NCBI RefSeq assembly: GCF_025567085.1
Contig: NZ_JAOQJN010000008.1
Coordinates: 1 to 64,000 of the forward strand
DNA length: 64,000 bases
Direction of reading: 5' to 3'
From: Bovifimicola ammoniilytica
GTDB lineage: Bacteria; Bacillota; Clostridia; Lachnospirales; Lachnospiraceae
Below the pieces are notes generated by a model. The model had not been told where the DNA came from. It searched no databases and saw only the letters and a list, made by a program, of their open reading frames with translations. Of this stretch, positions 9,766 to 19,700 are shown piece after piece. A program made the position numbers and the translations under genes. How positions within the stretch are numbered: the stretch's first letter is position 1; every line of letters starts with the position of its first letter.

Positions 9766-11211
9766 TTATTTTTTGTATGTATTTATAATCCCATCCAATA
9801 ACATCATCATTTCAGCTTTATTCAGACATCCGGTTGAATAAGTTATATATTTATAGAAATTTGTAAAATGATTACATATTTCAACTGACTCTATTATAGA
9901 TAATGCTTTTTCTCTTCGTCCTTCAATATCAATATATCCTATAGAACAGATTTTTTTACCGGACAAAATTGCAATACTTAAATCTGTTGGTATACTGCAC
10001 TTTTTATTATTAAATATTGATAATATTGAATTTTTATTTAAAACGTAATATTTATATATATTTTTTAAAATTTCTAATTTTGTATCTCTGTCGTTATTTT
10101 TCATGTTAAAATTCATTTCATCTACAGAATAATTATTCATAAAATTCAACATTTCAATATCAGCAACCATAATATCACATTTATTCCCCCGGATATTTTT
10201 ATAATACAATTCCAATGTATTTATAAGAAATTCTTTATCTTCACATTCATCTTTTATAACTCTATTAAAAATCTCTTTTGTACAAAATAACTTAACCGGG
10301 AGTTTATTGCTGATATTTATGCATTGGCTGCTATCATTCATACTATTTATAAGAAATTTTTTATAATTATCATTAGCCATTATATTATTAAATCTTTTAC
10401 TTTCATTGTACATCTGGTTAACAGTACTTATAATTGATTCATATGTATCCTGACTTTTGTCTACATCAATTATGCACTTATTCTTTTGCATAAAAAATAT
10501 TTCGATTTCACTTATTATATAGTATGGGGCAAGTTCTGTTTCATATTCTAATTTACACCAATTGTTCTTATCATATGTTGATATTCCGTTTAATGAAAAT
10601 TCATATGCAATTAAATAATTTGCAATTTGTGTAAATTCACTATCGTATTCTTTGTTATATCCCGTATGTATATATACAAGCTTGATATGCTCTCTAACCT
10701 CGCTAATATTAAATGCAAATTTCAGGAAATTCATAACTTCTTTCCAATATACAGGTACATGCACATAAAGCTTAACAAAACGATTATTATTTATTACGTT
10801 ACACATCATTTCATATAGCCTGTCTATAATTGCTCTTTCCTTTATATCATTAGCTTTTATATATTTATAAACTTCTGTTTCTTGAAGCTTTAATTTCTGA
10901 AGATTCTTATGCTCTTTTTCTTCCATTTTCATATGCTTAAATTTCTGCTTAATATATTTAACTATTCTATATTCTTTATTACCTAAATGTTCTTCCCAAA
11001 ATGCTTCATATAGCTCATCTAATTTATATGTTTCAACATAACCTCTTAGATATCCATAAATATTCAAAAACATTTCTAAATTAATTTTTCTGTCTCCAGA
11101 TATAACTTTATTTAACATTGACCTATCACATTCCACAGCTTTTGCCATTCCATATATTGATAAATCGCTTTCATTGACAATCTCTCTCAATACCTCCGAA
11201 AACGTTCTCAT
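9766..11211 (-). CDS. XRE-family DNA-binding regulator with large unknown C-terminal domain
   Basis: 481 aa from the ATG at 11211, which has GGAGG 6 bases upstream. Residues about 1-55 form an XRE-type helix-turn-helix (FSEVLREIV... LSIYGMAKAVECDRSMLNKVISG), like phage-type or stress regulators. The remaining 420 residues are Lys/Asn/Ile-rich and mostly helical, with no catalytic motif I recognise. The gene is followed by its own terminator and preceded by a promoter module almost identical to that of the tad operon. Inference: it controls its own expression and the pilus operon. Its codon use is more AT-rich than the tad genes. Whether it represses or activates cannot be read from the sequence. 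Confidence 0.8.
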   Translation of the reverse strand: MRTFSEVLREIVNESDLSIYGMAKAVECDRSMLNKVISGDRKINLEMFLNIYGYLRGYVETYKLDELYEAFWEEHLGNKEYRIVKYIKQKFKHMKMEEKEHKNLQKLKLQETEVYKYIKANDIKERAIIDRLYEMMCNVINNNRFVKLYVHVPVYWKEVMNFLKFAFNISEVREHIKLVYIHTGYNKEYDSEFTQIANYLIAYEFSLNGISTYDKNNWCKLEYETELAPYYIISEIEIFFMQKNKCIIDVDKSQDTYESIISTVNQMYNESKRFNNIMANDNYKKFLINSMNDSSQCINISNKLPVKLFCTKEIFNRVIKDECEDKEFLINTLELYYKNIRGNKCDIMVADIEMLNFMNNYSVDEMNFNMKNNDRDTKLEILKNIYKYYVLNKNSILSIFNNKKCSIPTDLSIAILSGKKICSIGYIDIEGRREKALSIIESVEICNHFTNFYKYITYSTGCLNKAEMMMLLDGIINTYKK

Positions 11212-11283
11212 TATTCTCCTCCGTAACCACAATTTCTTATCTTAATGTCTTTATAAACTTCTATATCTCCATTTTTTATTTTT

Positions 11284-11355
11284 ATAATAACAAAACCTCC
11301 CTTTTTTTCAATATGTGACACATATGCTTTTTTTACTTTCGGCATGTGTCACATA
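11284..11355 (-). promoter_or_regulatory. Promoter and operator of the XRE regulator gene
   Basis: Minus-strand -35 TTGAAA (11306-11311) and -10 TATTAT (11284-11289) are 16 bp apart. Immediately upstream is a perfect 12-bp inverted repeat, TATGTGACACAT (11312-11323) and its complement (11344-11355), with a 20-base T-rich spacer. The module matches the one before the tad operon. The inverted repeat also lies about 290 bp in front of the plus-strand LiaF-like gene. Confidence 0.75.
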
Positions 11356-11449
11356 ATACTAACTAACATTCTTCACATCATTTATATGACATTTGTAACT
11401 ACACATTTTTTACAACCTTATATACAATATACTATATCAATAACATTAT

Positions 11450-11481
11450 GCAAATTATATATAAAATTGCGCAAATTATAT
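11450..11481. promoter_or_regulatory. Pair of direct repeats GCAAATTATAT, 21 bp apart
   Basis: GCAAATTATAT occurs at 11450-11460 and again at 11471-11481, start to start 21 bp, which is two helical turns. It lies in the promoter region of the plus-strand LiaF-like/DUF4097 pair. Spacing of this kind is typical for dimeric response-regulator sites, but no regulator gene is next to it. Confidence 0.35.
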
Positions 11482-11493
11482 CTGTTAATGAAA

Positions 11494-11641
11494 GTAGTAT
11501 GGAAAATATTGCTGATGCGATTATTTTTCACACAGCTATTTGTTTCGGAGCGAAAGCAAATAGCTTTTATGGCAGATGTGAAATCGCATGTGTGAATTTC
11601 TCATCGCCTCTTCACAGCAAAGTCGCTCAGAAATGAGGATT
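11494..11641 (+). repeat. Dispersed hairpin repeat, family E, copy 1
   Basis: About 148 bp, roughly 88% identical by eye to the reverse complement of 37146-37292. It contains an extended stem (GCTATTTG, 11536-11543, pairing with CAAATAGC) and a near copy of the GATGAGAAAT/ATTTCTCATC stem. The 3' end carries AAATGAGG, which serves as ribosome-binding site for the gene at 11645. The 5' end carries a degenerate version of the same site-plus-ATG segment. Confidence 0.75.
11499..11636 (+). CDS. Small ORF carried by repeat E1
   Basis: 45 codons, starting MENIADAIIF and ending ...HSKVAQK, spanning almost the whole repeat. Its stop TGA overlaps the AAATGAGG that serves the gene at 11645, so translation could be coupled. 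The repeat at 37146-37292 encodes a related peptide (MKNNADAIIF...), cut short by a stop after 26 codons. It may be only a by-product of the repeat. No good ribosome-binding site precedes this copy. Confidence 0.3.
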   Translation: MENIADAIIFHTAICFGAKANSFYGRCEIACVNFSSPLHSKVAQK

Positions 11642-11644
11642 ATT

Positions 11645-12325
11645 ATGAAAAACAGAAAATCAAGTTTAATATGGGGGCTTATTTTTATAGCTGCCGGAGT
11701 GCTTTATATCTTAAATGCATTTACCTCAATCAAAATTGATATATTTGACTTCTGGCCATTACTTTTTATTCTGCCAAGTATTGCAAGTATGTTTTCAAAA
11801 GGTATACGCATTTCCAATTCACTATTTCTTCTTATTGGGGTATCATTTTTGCTTACTGAATTCAATATAATAAGCGAAAGTACAATGGATAAATTGTTTA
11901 TTCCATGTTGCCTGATTATTATCGGAATCATAATTATTTTCAAGGATAAATTAATTAAAAAAAACATTCCTAAATGGGTAAATGAGAAGAATAATTTTAA
12001 TAAATCTAATTATTACAGTGCTATTTTTTCATCTAATAAAGTTGTGTATCCGCATGATACATTTGAGGGATGTGAAGCTAACAGTATATTCGGCAGTGTA
12101 ATTATTGATTTACGAGATGCCATTATTACTGAGGATACGGTTATAAATTGCTACTGCGTATTTGCAGGAATCGATATTTATATTCCAGATAATGTAAATA
12201 TACGAATATCAGGAACTCCTATCTTCGGTGGAATAACTAATAAGACCAGAGATTACGAGAATATTAATGCACCAACTATCTTCATTAATGCAACCACAAT
12301 GTTCGGAGGTGTTACTATCAAATGA
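11645..12325 (+). CDS. LiaF-like membrane protein
   Basis: 226 aa from the ATG at 11645, which has GAGG 6 bases upstream inside repeat E1. The N-terminal half has three to four membrane helices (SLIWGLIFIAAGVLYIL, FWPLLFILPSIASMF, LFLLIGVSFLLTEF, LIIIGIIIIF). The C-terminal half (from about residue 120) is a beta-rich LiaF-type domain with repeated G-G-I/V steps (ANSIFGSVIIDLRDA, FGGITNK, FGGVTIK). LiaF proteins inhibit the LiaRS envelope-stress two-component system, but no such system is adjacent. The stop overlaps the next gene's ATG (ATGA), indicating translational coupling with the DUF4097 gene. Confidence 0.8.
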   Translation: MKNRKSSLIWGLIFIAAGVLYILNAFTSIKIDIFDFWPLLFILPSIASMFSKGIRISNSLFLLIGVSFLLTEFNIISESTMDKLFIPCCLIIIGIIIIFKDKLIKKNIPKWVNEKNNFNKSNYYSAIFSSNKVVYPHDTFEGCEANSIFGSVIIDLRDAIITEDTVINCYCVFAGIDIYIPDNVNIRISGTPIFGGITNKTRDYENINAPTIFINATTMFGGVTIK

Positions 12326-13092
12326 GATTTTTTGAAAAAACAATTAAATATGTTGCAACCGCTGTAGCTGCTCTGCTGGCTGTGGCGATTGTAGTCAGCA
12401 TCTTAAATGTAGTCCTATTCTTATTCGGAGGTATAGGTGGCAGTGGTGGTAAGCTTACTGATTATTCCGGCTCATATTCAGTCAATGATGTTAAATCTCT
12501 TACATTGGATAATAGCATTGCCAATGTTAATATTGTTACGACAACTGATTCAGAAATTACCGTCGAATGTAAAAATGTATATGAAACTTTTAAATGCTCT
12601 GTTAATTCAAAGGGTGTACTTACCATTGATAATAGTGGCTCAAAACATGGTTTTCTGTCATTTCACAGGAAAAGAAGTGGAAAGATAACTATTTATATTC
12701 CTGAAAAATTTGAAATAAATGTTTTAAACCTGGATTGTGGTGTCGGTAATATTAAGATTCAGGACATATCTATGAAGAAATTAATAATTGATGGCGGTGT
12801 TGGTAATACTAAGTTAACTTCATGCGTTATAGAGAATGGTGATTTTGATATGGGTGTTGGTAATATCAGATTAAATGACTGCATACTTTACGATGCTGAA
12901 ATCGATGGCGGTGTCGGTAATATGGATATTAATATTAATGGTGATATTAATGATTATTCATTTGATGTTGATGGTGGCATAGGTACTGTCCGAATTAATG
13001 GTGAGAAACCGGGAGTTTATTCAGATAATAAAGGAATCTATAAAATTAAATGTGATAGTGGTGTCGGTAACATAAAAATAACGATTGAGTAG
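12322..13092 (+). CDS. DUF4097-type beta-helix membrane-anchored protein
   Basis: 256 aa. One N-terminal membrane helix (residues 11-35, TAVAALLAVAIVVSILNVVLFLF), then a right-handed beta-helix-like domain with repeated units LDCGVGNIKIQD, DGGVGNTKLTS, DMGVGNIRLND, DGGVGNMDINI, DGGIGTVRING and DSGVGNIKITIE. This is the DUF4097/adhesin-like fold found beside LiaF/PspC stress proteins. It overlaps the LiaF-like gene by 4 bp. Its exact role is unknown; envelope-stress sensing or modulation is inferred from context. Confidence 0.8.
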   Translation: MRFFEKTIKYVATAVAALLAVAIVVSILNVVLFLFGGIGGSGGKLTDYSGSYSVNDVKSLTLDNSIANVNIVTTTDSEITVECKNVYETFKCSVNSKGVLTIDNSGSKHGFLSFHRKRSGKITIYIPEKFEINVLNLDCGVGNIKIQDISMKKLIIDGGVGNTKLTSCVIENGDFDMGVGNIRLNDCILYDAEIDGGVGNMDININGDINDYSFDVDGGIGTVRINGEKPGVYSDNKGIYKIKCDSGVGNIKITIE

Positions 13093-13118
13093 TTTTTCAC
13101 TACTCAACCGTTTTTATT
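13085..13118 (+). terminator. Rho-independent terminator of the LiaF/DUF4097 operon
   Basis: TTGAGTAGT (13085-13093) pairs with ACTACTCAA (13099-13107) over a 5-base loop, followed by CCGTTTTTATTTT. The stop codon of the DUF4097 gene lies inside the left arm. Confidence 0.9.
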
Positions 13119-13229
13119 TTACTCTTTAATATGCTTTTCTTACTAATTCTTAATCAGTATTCTTAATTCAATAATTTGTCTGATTAACACCCAGTATTTA
13201 TAAGCCATTCTGTCATTTTAAATATAATT

Positions 13230-16200
13230 CTATAAGAAGTCCTGCTCACTTAAAACTCTCATATCATCTTTATTCTTATGAATTCTTCCAAATATTTTAC
13301 CAAGACTAAATCTGTTTGCGTGGGCAATTGCATCATCTATAACTTCCTGAATGTCCTCTATTGATAATACAGGATTACGTCCGCTTATATCATCTAACTT
13401 CGCATATAAAGCTAATTCACCCATTTCATCAATTATATAGAACTGTTCTTCTGCATAATCTTTAGCAATTTTAACCATATCATCAATTTCCATCTCATGA
13501 ATGTCTAATCTGTTAGAGAAGAAACCTTTGAGATCAGGTGAATTGTCAAGCATTCTGTCAATTGCTGCTTTATCATCTTCTAACACGATAAGCATTTCTT
13601 CTGTATAATTCTTCATGGCAATCATTAAATCTATAATCGTGTTAGGCATAAGATTTCCTGCCTGTTCAATGATGAGGTCTGTTCCAAGTATCTGTGTCAT
13701 TGCAAGTGCAACTCCACGTTTGTTAAGTACAGATGCCTTTACTTTTGCTACTTTTCTACCACTTCGGTTTCTTCCACGGTTAGCTGCTTTAATAAGACTA
13801 AGGCCTAGTGTTGTCTTTCCGATTTTCGCTGAACCTGTGATAATAACATTATTTGTCTTAGATGTTCCATCCATAACGAATTTATTAATAAGATTATCGA
13901 GTGTATCAGCTATCTTTTCTTCCATACTGCCTGTTCCTACGAAATCATTGAATAGACTTCTGTATTCTTCAGGAATTCTGTGATTCTTAACTACAAAGTC
14001 TGCAGAAGCTACACTAGATTTATCTGTGGCTTCTTCTGATGTTTCATTTGCATTTTCTGAAACTTCATCTATTGTCTCATCAGCATTTTCTGTGGCTTCT
14101 TCTGACGTTTCATTTGCATTTTCTAAAACTTCATCTATTGTCTCATCAGCATTTTCTGTGGCTTCTTCTGATGTTTCATTTGTATTTTCTTTTAATTCAT
14201 CAGATTCGTTATCATTTGTCTTATCAGCTTCATTATCTTTAAATTCTGCCAGAACCTCTTCTAATGTCATCTGTCCTTCTATCTGATCATCTTCTTCAGG
14301 CTTTGTCATTTCAACTTTTGTTTCAACTTCTTCCTCTGTATTCTCAAATACTGACTTCGGAAGTGACTGATAAATATTCTTGCTTGCATTAAGTATTCTG
14401 TTAATCTCTGCTCTGTCTATTCTCTTAGTTGGCTCATCAATTAAATCATCTTCTATTTCATCTTCATCAGATACAGTCTCTACAGATTTTACCTCTTCTG
14501 TCTCTTCTGAATTTCTTATCTCTTCTATAGGTGCAGATTCTTCATTGACTTTGCTATATTCATCTGACTCTACAATTGTTTCTACTTCCGGGATGTCTTT
14601 AGCTTCTCCAACTGTTTCCGCTTCTGGAATGTCTTTAGCTTCTTCAACTGTTTCCACTTCCGGGATGTCTTTAGCTTCTCCAACTGTTTCTACTTCTGGG
14701 ATGTCTTTAGCTTCTTCAACTGTTTTTACTTCTGGAATACTTTCTGTTTCTTTTATTTCTTCTACATTAACTGTATTTTCTGTAGCTGAATTTTCCTCTG
14801 CTGTCTCAGGAGTATTTTCTGCCTCTATTACATTTTCCGGCTCGTTTATAATTTCAGATTCTTCGACCTCTTCAACTTCTGAAACATTTTCTGATTCCTT
14901 TACATTTTCTGTTGTGTCTGCTGAATCATCATATACATCTTCGTCATCATCATCTAAATAACTGTCATCATCTTCTATTGCCGGAAGAATCTCGTTATTA
15001 TCATCTTCTTCTATTGTCGGGCGAATCTCGTCATTATCATCATCTATCTGCATCTCGAAAGCATTTCTGACTTTCTTCTCATCATTCATAAGTTTTTCCA
15101 TGCTCTTAGCAAGTGCAGCCTGAATGTTTGCTGTATTATATAGATTATTCTCATCAGCTAATCTGATATTGATTTCGTCTATGTCTATTTCAGCAGTCTT
15201 AGTGAGTTCTTCACCAATGTTACTTACTTTACCTTCTTTATCCTTATCAAATTCGAATATTTCAATCATTGAATCTTTCTTTCTTAAGTCGGAATTACCA
15301 CTTAACATATCTTCTGATTCAAGTGATTTGCTTATCTCATCTGCTGTCATTCCCTTGTATTTATCTGATGGAGTGCCTGATGTACCCTTAACCTGTTCAG
15401 CTCTTAATTTTGCTTCCATAACAAGCTGTCTTGCAAGGTCAGCTGCTCTCTGTGCCTCTAAGGCTGCTGCCTCCGCTGCCTTAAGTGCTTCATTTGCGGC
15501 TATCTCTTCGGCCGTAAGCTTTGGTATATTCTTCTCTGCTTCCTCTGCTCTTCTTGCGACCTCTTTAGCTGCGGCATTTGCATTAGCTCTTGCCTCATCT
15601 TCTGCGCTTATCTCATCATCGAGATACTCGTCGTCATCATCACTTATGTTGTCATCTAATAATTCTAAATTATCTTCTAATACCTCTTCATCATCTTTCT
15701 TCTTATTATATTTTGAGGTTTTTCTTTCTTCTTTACCGGCTACAATTGCCTCTGCAAGTGAACGCATTCCTGTGTGGTCTTCACTTTCTGCTTCTTCATC
15801 TTCGTCGGATTCTTCGTTGACTTTACTAACTCTTTCACGACCTAATGCATCCACCTGGTTCCAGTTATCTGCCTGTGTATCGTCTTCTGAATCTTCATCA
15901 TATTCATCTATAGAACCGGCATTAACATTTGGAGCATTTACCTCTAAGTTATCTGATTCACCATTACTTACACTCGTAATGTTCTTTGAATCTTCTGTTG
16001 ATACTATATTAGATGATGCTATATTAGATTTTGCGACATTATCTTTAGCATAACGTTTATTATATTCTGTGAGAACGCCTGTAATTAGCTTCTTAAGTTC
16101 TCTTGCCTTGTCTACATACTTACCATCATTGAACCATAACTCAAGTTCATCACACATAGCAATACACTTATCATCTTCTCCGGCTTCATGATAGAGTTTA

Positions 16201-16646
16201 GCTAATTCATATTGCCATCTCTCATCCATCTCAACTTCTATGTATGCCTCTAAAATCTTAATAAGGACTTCTATATCTTCACCTTTTGCCTTGGCTATTC
16301 GGTATTTCAACAGATATTGTGATACATCTGATGGCGACATCTCTACAAAGTCCTGATAGAACTCATCTGCTTCCACAAAATTCTTCGTTCTGAGTGCTAA
16401 AATAGTCAGCTTATAAGCTAACTGTCTTCCTAATGGTGAACGTTCATATGCAATAAGAAGAACTTCTTTGGCTTTCTCATACTGCTTAGTATTCTCATAA
16501 ATATCTGCTACGCGGTTAATCATAGTGTTGTCTTTAACACGATACCAGTCTATTTCATCGGCAATCTTAGCTGCTGCTTCGAACTCTTTACGTGAATACA
16601 ATTTCTTAATCTGGTCTGATTTAACATTATATTCGTACTTGTCCAA
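13230..16646 (-). CDS. TPR / acidic repeat / AAA-type ATPase protein, TTG start
   Basis: 1138 aa with three parts. Residues 1-190 are TPR-like helical repeats (EFEAAAKIADEIDWY, YEKAKEVLLIAYERSP, YELAKLYHEAGEDDKC). Residues 190-900 are very acidic and low-complexity, with an Ala-rich coiled coil near 350-420 and two blocks of tandem repeats. Residues 905-1138 form an AAA-like ATPase with Walker A GSAKIGKT (from 938), Walker B LIVLEDD (about 1020), and a lid-like helical end resembling SpoVK/CbbX-type AAA+ proteins. The start is TTG at 16646 with GGAGG 7 bases upstream. It follows the MukB/JetC-like gene by 91 bp but has its own promoter. A function together with the condensin is suggested by position only. 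Confidence 0.75.
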   Translation of the reverse strand: MDKYEYNVKSDQIKKLYSRKEFEAAAKIADEIDWYRVKDNTMINRVADIYENTKQYEKAKEVLLIAYERSPLGRQLAYKLTILALRTKNFVEADEFYQDFVEMSPSDVSQYLLKYRIAKAKGEDIEVLIKILEAYIEVEMDERWQYELAKLYHEAGEDDKCIAMCDELELWFNDGKYVDKARELKKLITGVLTEYNKRYAKDNVAKSNIASSNIVSTEDSKNITSVSNGESDNLEVNAPNVNAGSIDEYDEDSEDDTQADNWNQVDALGRERVSKVNEESDEDEEAESEDHTGMRSLAEAIVAGKEERKTSKYNKKKDDEEVLEDNLELLDDNISDDDDEYLDDEISAEDEARANANAAAKEVARRAEEAEKNIPKLTAEEIAANEALKAAEAAALEAQRAADLARQLVMEAKLRAEQVKGTSGTPSDKYKGMTADEISKSLESEDMLSGNSDLRKKDSMIEIFEFDKDKEGKVSNIGEELTKTAEIDIDEINIRLADENNLYNTANIQAALAKSMEKLMNDEKKVRNAFEMQIDDDNDEIRPTIEEDDNNEILPAIEDDDSYLDDDDEDVYDDSADTTENVKESENVSEVEEVEESEIINEPENVIEAENTPETAEENSATENTVNVEEIKETESIPEVKTVEEAKDIPEVETVGEAKDIPEVETVEEAKDIPEAETVGEAKDIPEVETIVESDEYSKVNEESAPIEEIRNSEETEEVKSVETVSDEDEIEDDLIDEPTKRIDRAEINRILNASKNIYQSLPKSVFENTEEEVETKVEMTKPEEDDQIEGQMTLEEVLAEFKDNEADKTNDNESDELKENTNETSEEATENADETIDEVLENANETSEEATENADETIDEVSENANETSEEATDKSSVASADFVVKNHRIPEEYRSLFNDFVGTGSMEEKIADTLDNLINKFVMDGTSKTNNVIITGSAKIGKTTLGLSLIKAANRGRNRSGRKVAKVKASVLNKRGVALAMTQILGTDLIIEQAGNLMPNTIIDLMIAMKNYTEEMLIVLEDDKAAIDRMLDNSPDLKGFFSNRLDIHEMEIDDMVKIAKDYAEEQFYIIDEMGELALYAKLDDISGRNPVLSIEDIQEVIDDAIAHANRFSLGKIFGRIHKNKDDMRVLSEQDFL
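14029..14190 (-). repeat. In-frame tandem repeat, 66-bp unit
   Basis: About two and a half copies of a 66-bp unit encode a 22-residue acidic repeat (ENADETIDEV, then SENANETSEEAT). The copies are nearly identical at the DNA level, which points to recent expansion or slippage within the AAA-protein gene. Confidence 0.8.
14570..14740 (-). repeat. In-frame tandem repeat, 36-bp unit
   Basis: Four to five copies of a 36-bp unit encode the 12-residue repeat EAKDIPEVETVG/E in the acidic middle of the AAA-protein gene. Alternate units (VEE and VGE) suggest duplication in pairs. Confidence 0.8.
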
Positions 16647-16712
16647 CTCTATACCTCCGTCTTTATTTATCTATTTTAAGATATATTAATCTATAATTTT
16701 ACATATGTTTTA

Positions 16713-16741
16713 AGTGTATCACACACATTCTCTATTGTCAA
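16713..16741 (-). promoter_or_regulatory. Promoter of the TPR-AAA gene
   Basis: Minus strand: -35 TTGACA (16736-16741), 17-bp spacer, -10 TACACT (16713-16718). The -35 box overlaps the stop codon of the condensin ATPase gene. It suggests that the TPR-AAA gene can be expressed apart from the condensin operon. Confidence 0.65.
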
Positions 16742-19700
16742 AACAATGCTGTCTGTTCATAAGATAAAGTTGTGTAATCCAGCTCATCATTATTAACATT
16801 ACTGAAATAATCCACTACAACCGTCTGCTGACGTCCGTTACTTATCTTCTGTCCTAACACATAATTAACATCAAATCGTCCGCTGATTGCAGGTGTTGCC
16901 CCTCTTGCCGGAACTATTAACTGCACATTGTTAGTCTTAAGAAGTTTAAATATCGGCTCCCATATATATATATCTTTAGCAGCACCAAATGGGTTATCGA
17001 TAAAAATAACTTTTTTAAGTTTTGATGCATCAGCATTTTTAGAATTAATGCTTGAAATATAATTAATTATCGAAATAAGGAACTGTATATATATACCCTG
17101 TGACTGTCCCGTACTTCCCACCGCCTCCTCATACGGAAGAAATCTTGACTGGTCTGCAATTCTTTCTCTCTTATAAAGATTAAGTTTTATCGAATTCATA
17201 TCAGTGACTATAACCGAGAACATCTTCTTCCAGCTTAAATTATTTCTGATATATTTAAGTTTATCCTCTGTCTTTTCAAATGAATCTGCGCCTTTTGCAA
17301 CCCTGTCGATATATTCAGACATCCTGTCTTTATACACTTCTTCTTTAACATACGGTATTCTTAAGTTAATTACAGGAATTGTTTCATCTTCCATTGTAAT
17401 TCTCGATAACTTCGATAATCTGTCTAACTCTGTCTTAATATTAGTACAGGTCTGTATACACTGATTCTCAAAATTATCCTTAATAACCTGCATATCCTCA
17501 ATGCCTTTAAGTATACGCTGCTTTTCAAGATTAATATACTCATTAGTCTCTTTAAGCATTTTTATTAATTCATCTGTTTCATCTAAATCCGCAGGCATAC
17601 TTACATTCATTCTTATTTCCGATGCTAATTCAAATGCATTCAGTTTCTTCAAAGTATCATTAAGAAGTGACATTTCCCTTTCAAATTCTTCAGAGCGCTT
17701 GTATTTCTCATCTATGAATTTGTCTAACTGTTCACTGACATTTTTACATTCTGCTTCAATATCTGCATTTTCTTCAAATGTACCTGCCTTTATATCAGGC
17801 TTAATATCAGATTTAGTCATTAATTTATTAATATCTCGTTTAAGCATATTAATCGTAACTGCCTTACGTTCCATTTCTGATATTGCTCCTGCAAGTCTGT
17901 CTGTTTTATCCGTCAAATCACTAAGAAGTCTTGCATTTTCATTTAGAAATGTATCGATTTCACTCTCTTTTATCAAATTTTTGTCAAATTCACCATATTT
18001 ATCAGTAATAATATTAATTGCGTGACTTATTTTACCCTTTAACTTGTCAGCATTAGAACGCATTTCCTGTATAGATTGTCTTATCTCCTTCTTAACTGCC
18101 TTATGTCTGTCAGCCTGTCTCTTAATATCTGATAAATCTTTAGGAGATGTAACAACTAACTCGTTATTATCGTATTGGTTCTTAAGCACCTCTATGTCTA
18201 CACCCATATAATCTATATGTTGTAAATTCTTCTCCATCGATACCTGATAGTTATTAAGAAGTTTTTCTTTATCTGCTACGGCATAATTTTCCTTTTTAAG
18301 GCTCTCAATTAATGCCATTAATTCTGTCTCTATATCATCTCTGCTTCTTCCATTGTATTTTGCTTCATTGTCTCTTACTTCTTTATACACTGTTTCATCA
18401 TAATATGAAGAATATTTTTCTGACCAGTCTTTCTTTATGGTATCTAATTCTTCTTCCATAGAATTAATTCTTATCTGTCTCTGCTTAGACATATTTTCTG
18501 TTGCAGCAAGTCTTTTACTACTGTCTGTTGCTTCTTTCTTAAGTCGTTCTAATTCTGTGGAGGCTTTCGTTTTCTCATCACTGACTACATTGGATTCTGT
18601 TATAAGTCTACTAATCTCTGACAGTACATTAATCTCTTGTTCTGTTTCTTCTTTCTCTTTCCTTAAGTCTGCCAGTTCTTCTTTAACATTTCTTATATCG
18701 TTCTCCGTAAATGCAATCTCTTCCTTGAGATTTTTAGATACCTCGATTTTCCCAAGAATTTCTGAATTAACTTTCTCTAAGGCTTTCTTAGGATTAAGTA
18801 TTTCTTCATCATTTACATCATTAACGATATGATTTATAAACAGATAATCCTCTTTTACTACCTGTTCATTTTCTAATTTTCTTAAATACTCTTTATTGAG
18901 TTTCTCCTGTAATAACTTGATTCGTTCAATGTTCTGCTTAATCTTATCTGATGAAAATTCTTCTGCATTTTCTCCGATAAAGAATACATTTTCAGAATTA
19001 ATTAATTCTACATTTTCTTCTGCTAATTTCGTACCATTAATAATTGGAACCGTATATCCATTTTCTAAGTTTTCCTTAAGGCGTGTATCCATTATCGTCT
19101 GCTCGAAATTATCCTTTACAATGATTGCATATGGTAAAACAGGATTGTATTTTACTAATTCAAACCTTGTTTCTTCAGGAAGTTCTGCCAGGTATTGTGC
19201 TCCTGAAACCGCTGTATTAGAATGATATCTTCTGATGTATTCAAGCACCTCTGATAAAGCAGCTGATTCATTAACCACTCTTCCAAGTTCGAGTGCCTTA
19301 AGTTGTCTGTCAATTTCTACAAGTTTCTTTTCAGCTTCTGACGATGCATTTAACATATTTTTATATGTCTTTTCTATTTTCTTAAGAAGTTCTTCTAATT
19401 CTTCGGCATCATATACCTGCTTTAATTTAGAAAGCTTCTCAGATGAATTTAATAGCTTATTATTATTCTCTTCGATTATGTTCTTTCTCTTCTCTAAATC
19501 ATTTAACTTATAATCATTTTCTCGTAATTTAAGTCTAAGTGTTATGACTTCTCCTGATTTAGTCTCGCATTTGCTTTCTAATTCCTCTGCCTTGTCATTT
19601 ATAGCGGCTAATTTATCCCTGTCAGCAGCACACATTTTATCCGCATCTGTTGGTAATAATAGTGAAGTCATATTCTTCTTATCAATGATTTCTTTATTAA

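Noticed and set aside
13150..13187. Inverted repeat TTAATCAG/CTGATTAA as terminator of the TPR-AAA gene
   Set aside because: Long loop of 22 bases and no T run behind either arm.
14029..14740. CRISPR-like array
   Set aside because: Repeats are contiguous without unique spacers and stay in frame with the protein; no cas genes in the window.
13615..16053. Long plus-strand ORFs opposite the TPR-AAA gene, rich in Ser/Ala/Leu
   Set aside because: They are the antisense reading of Glu/Asp/Lys-rich codons; no ribosome-binding sites, and the repeats follow the minus-strand frame.
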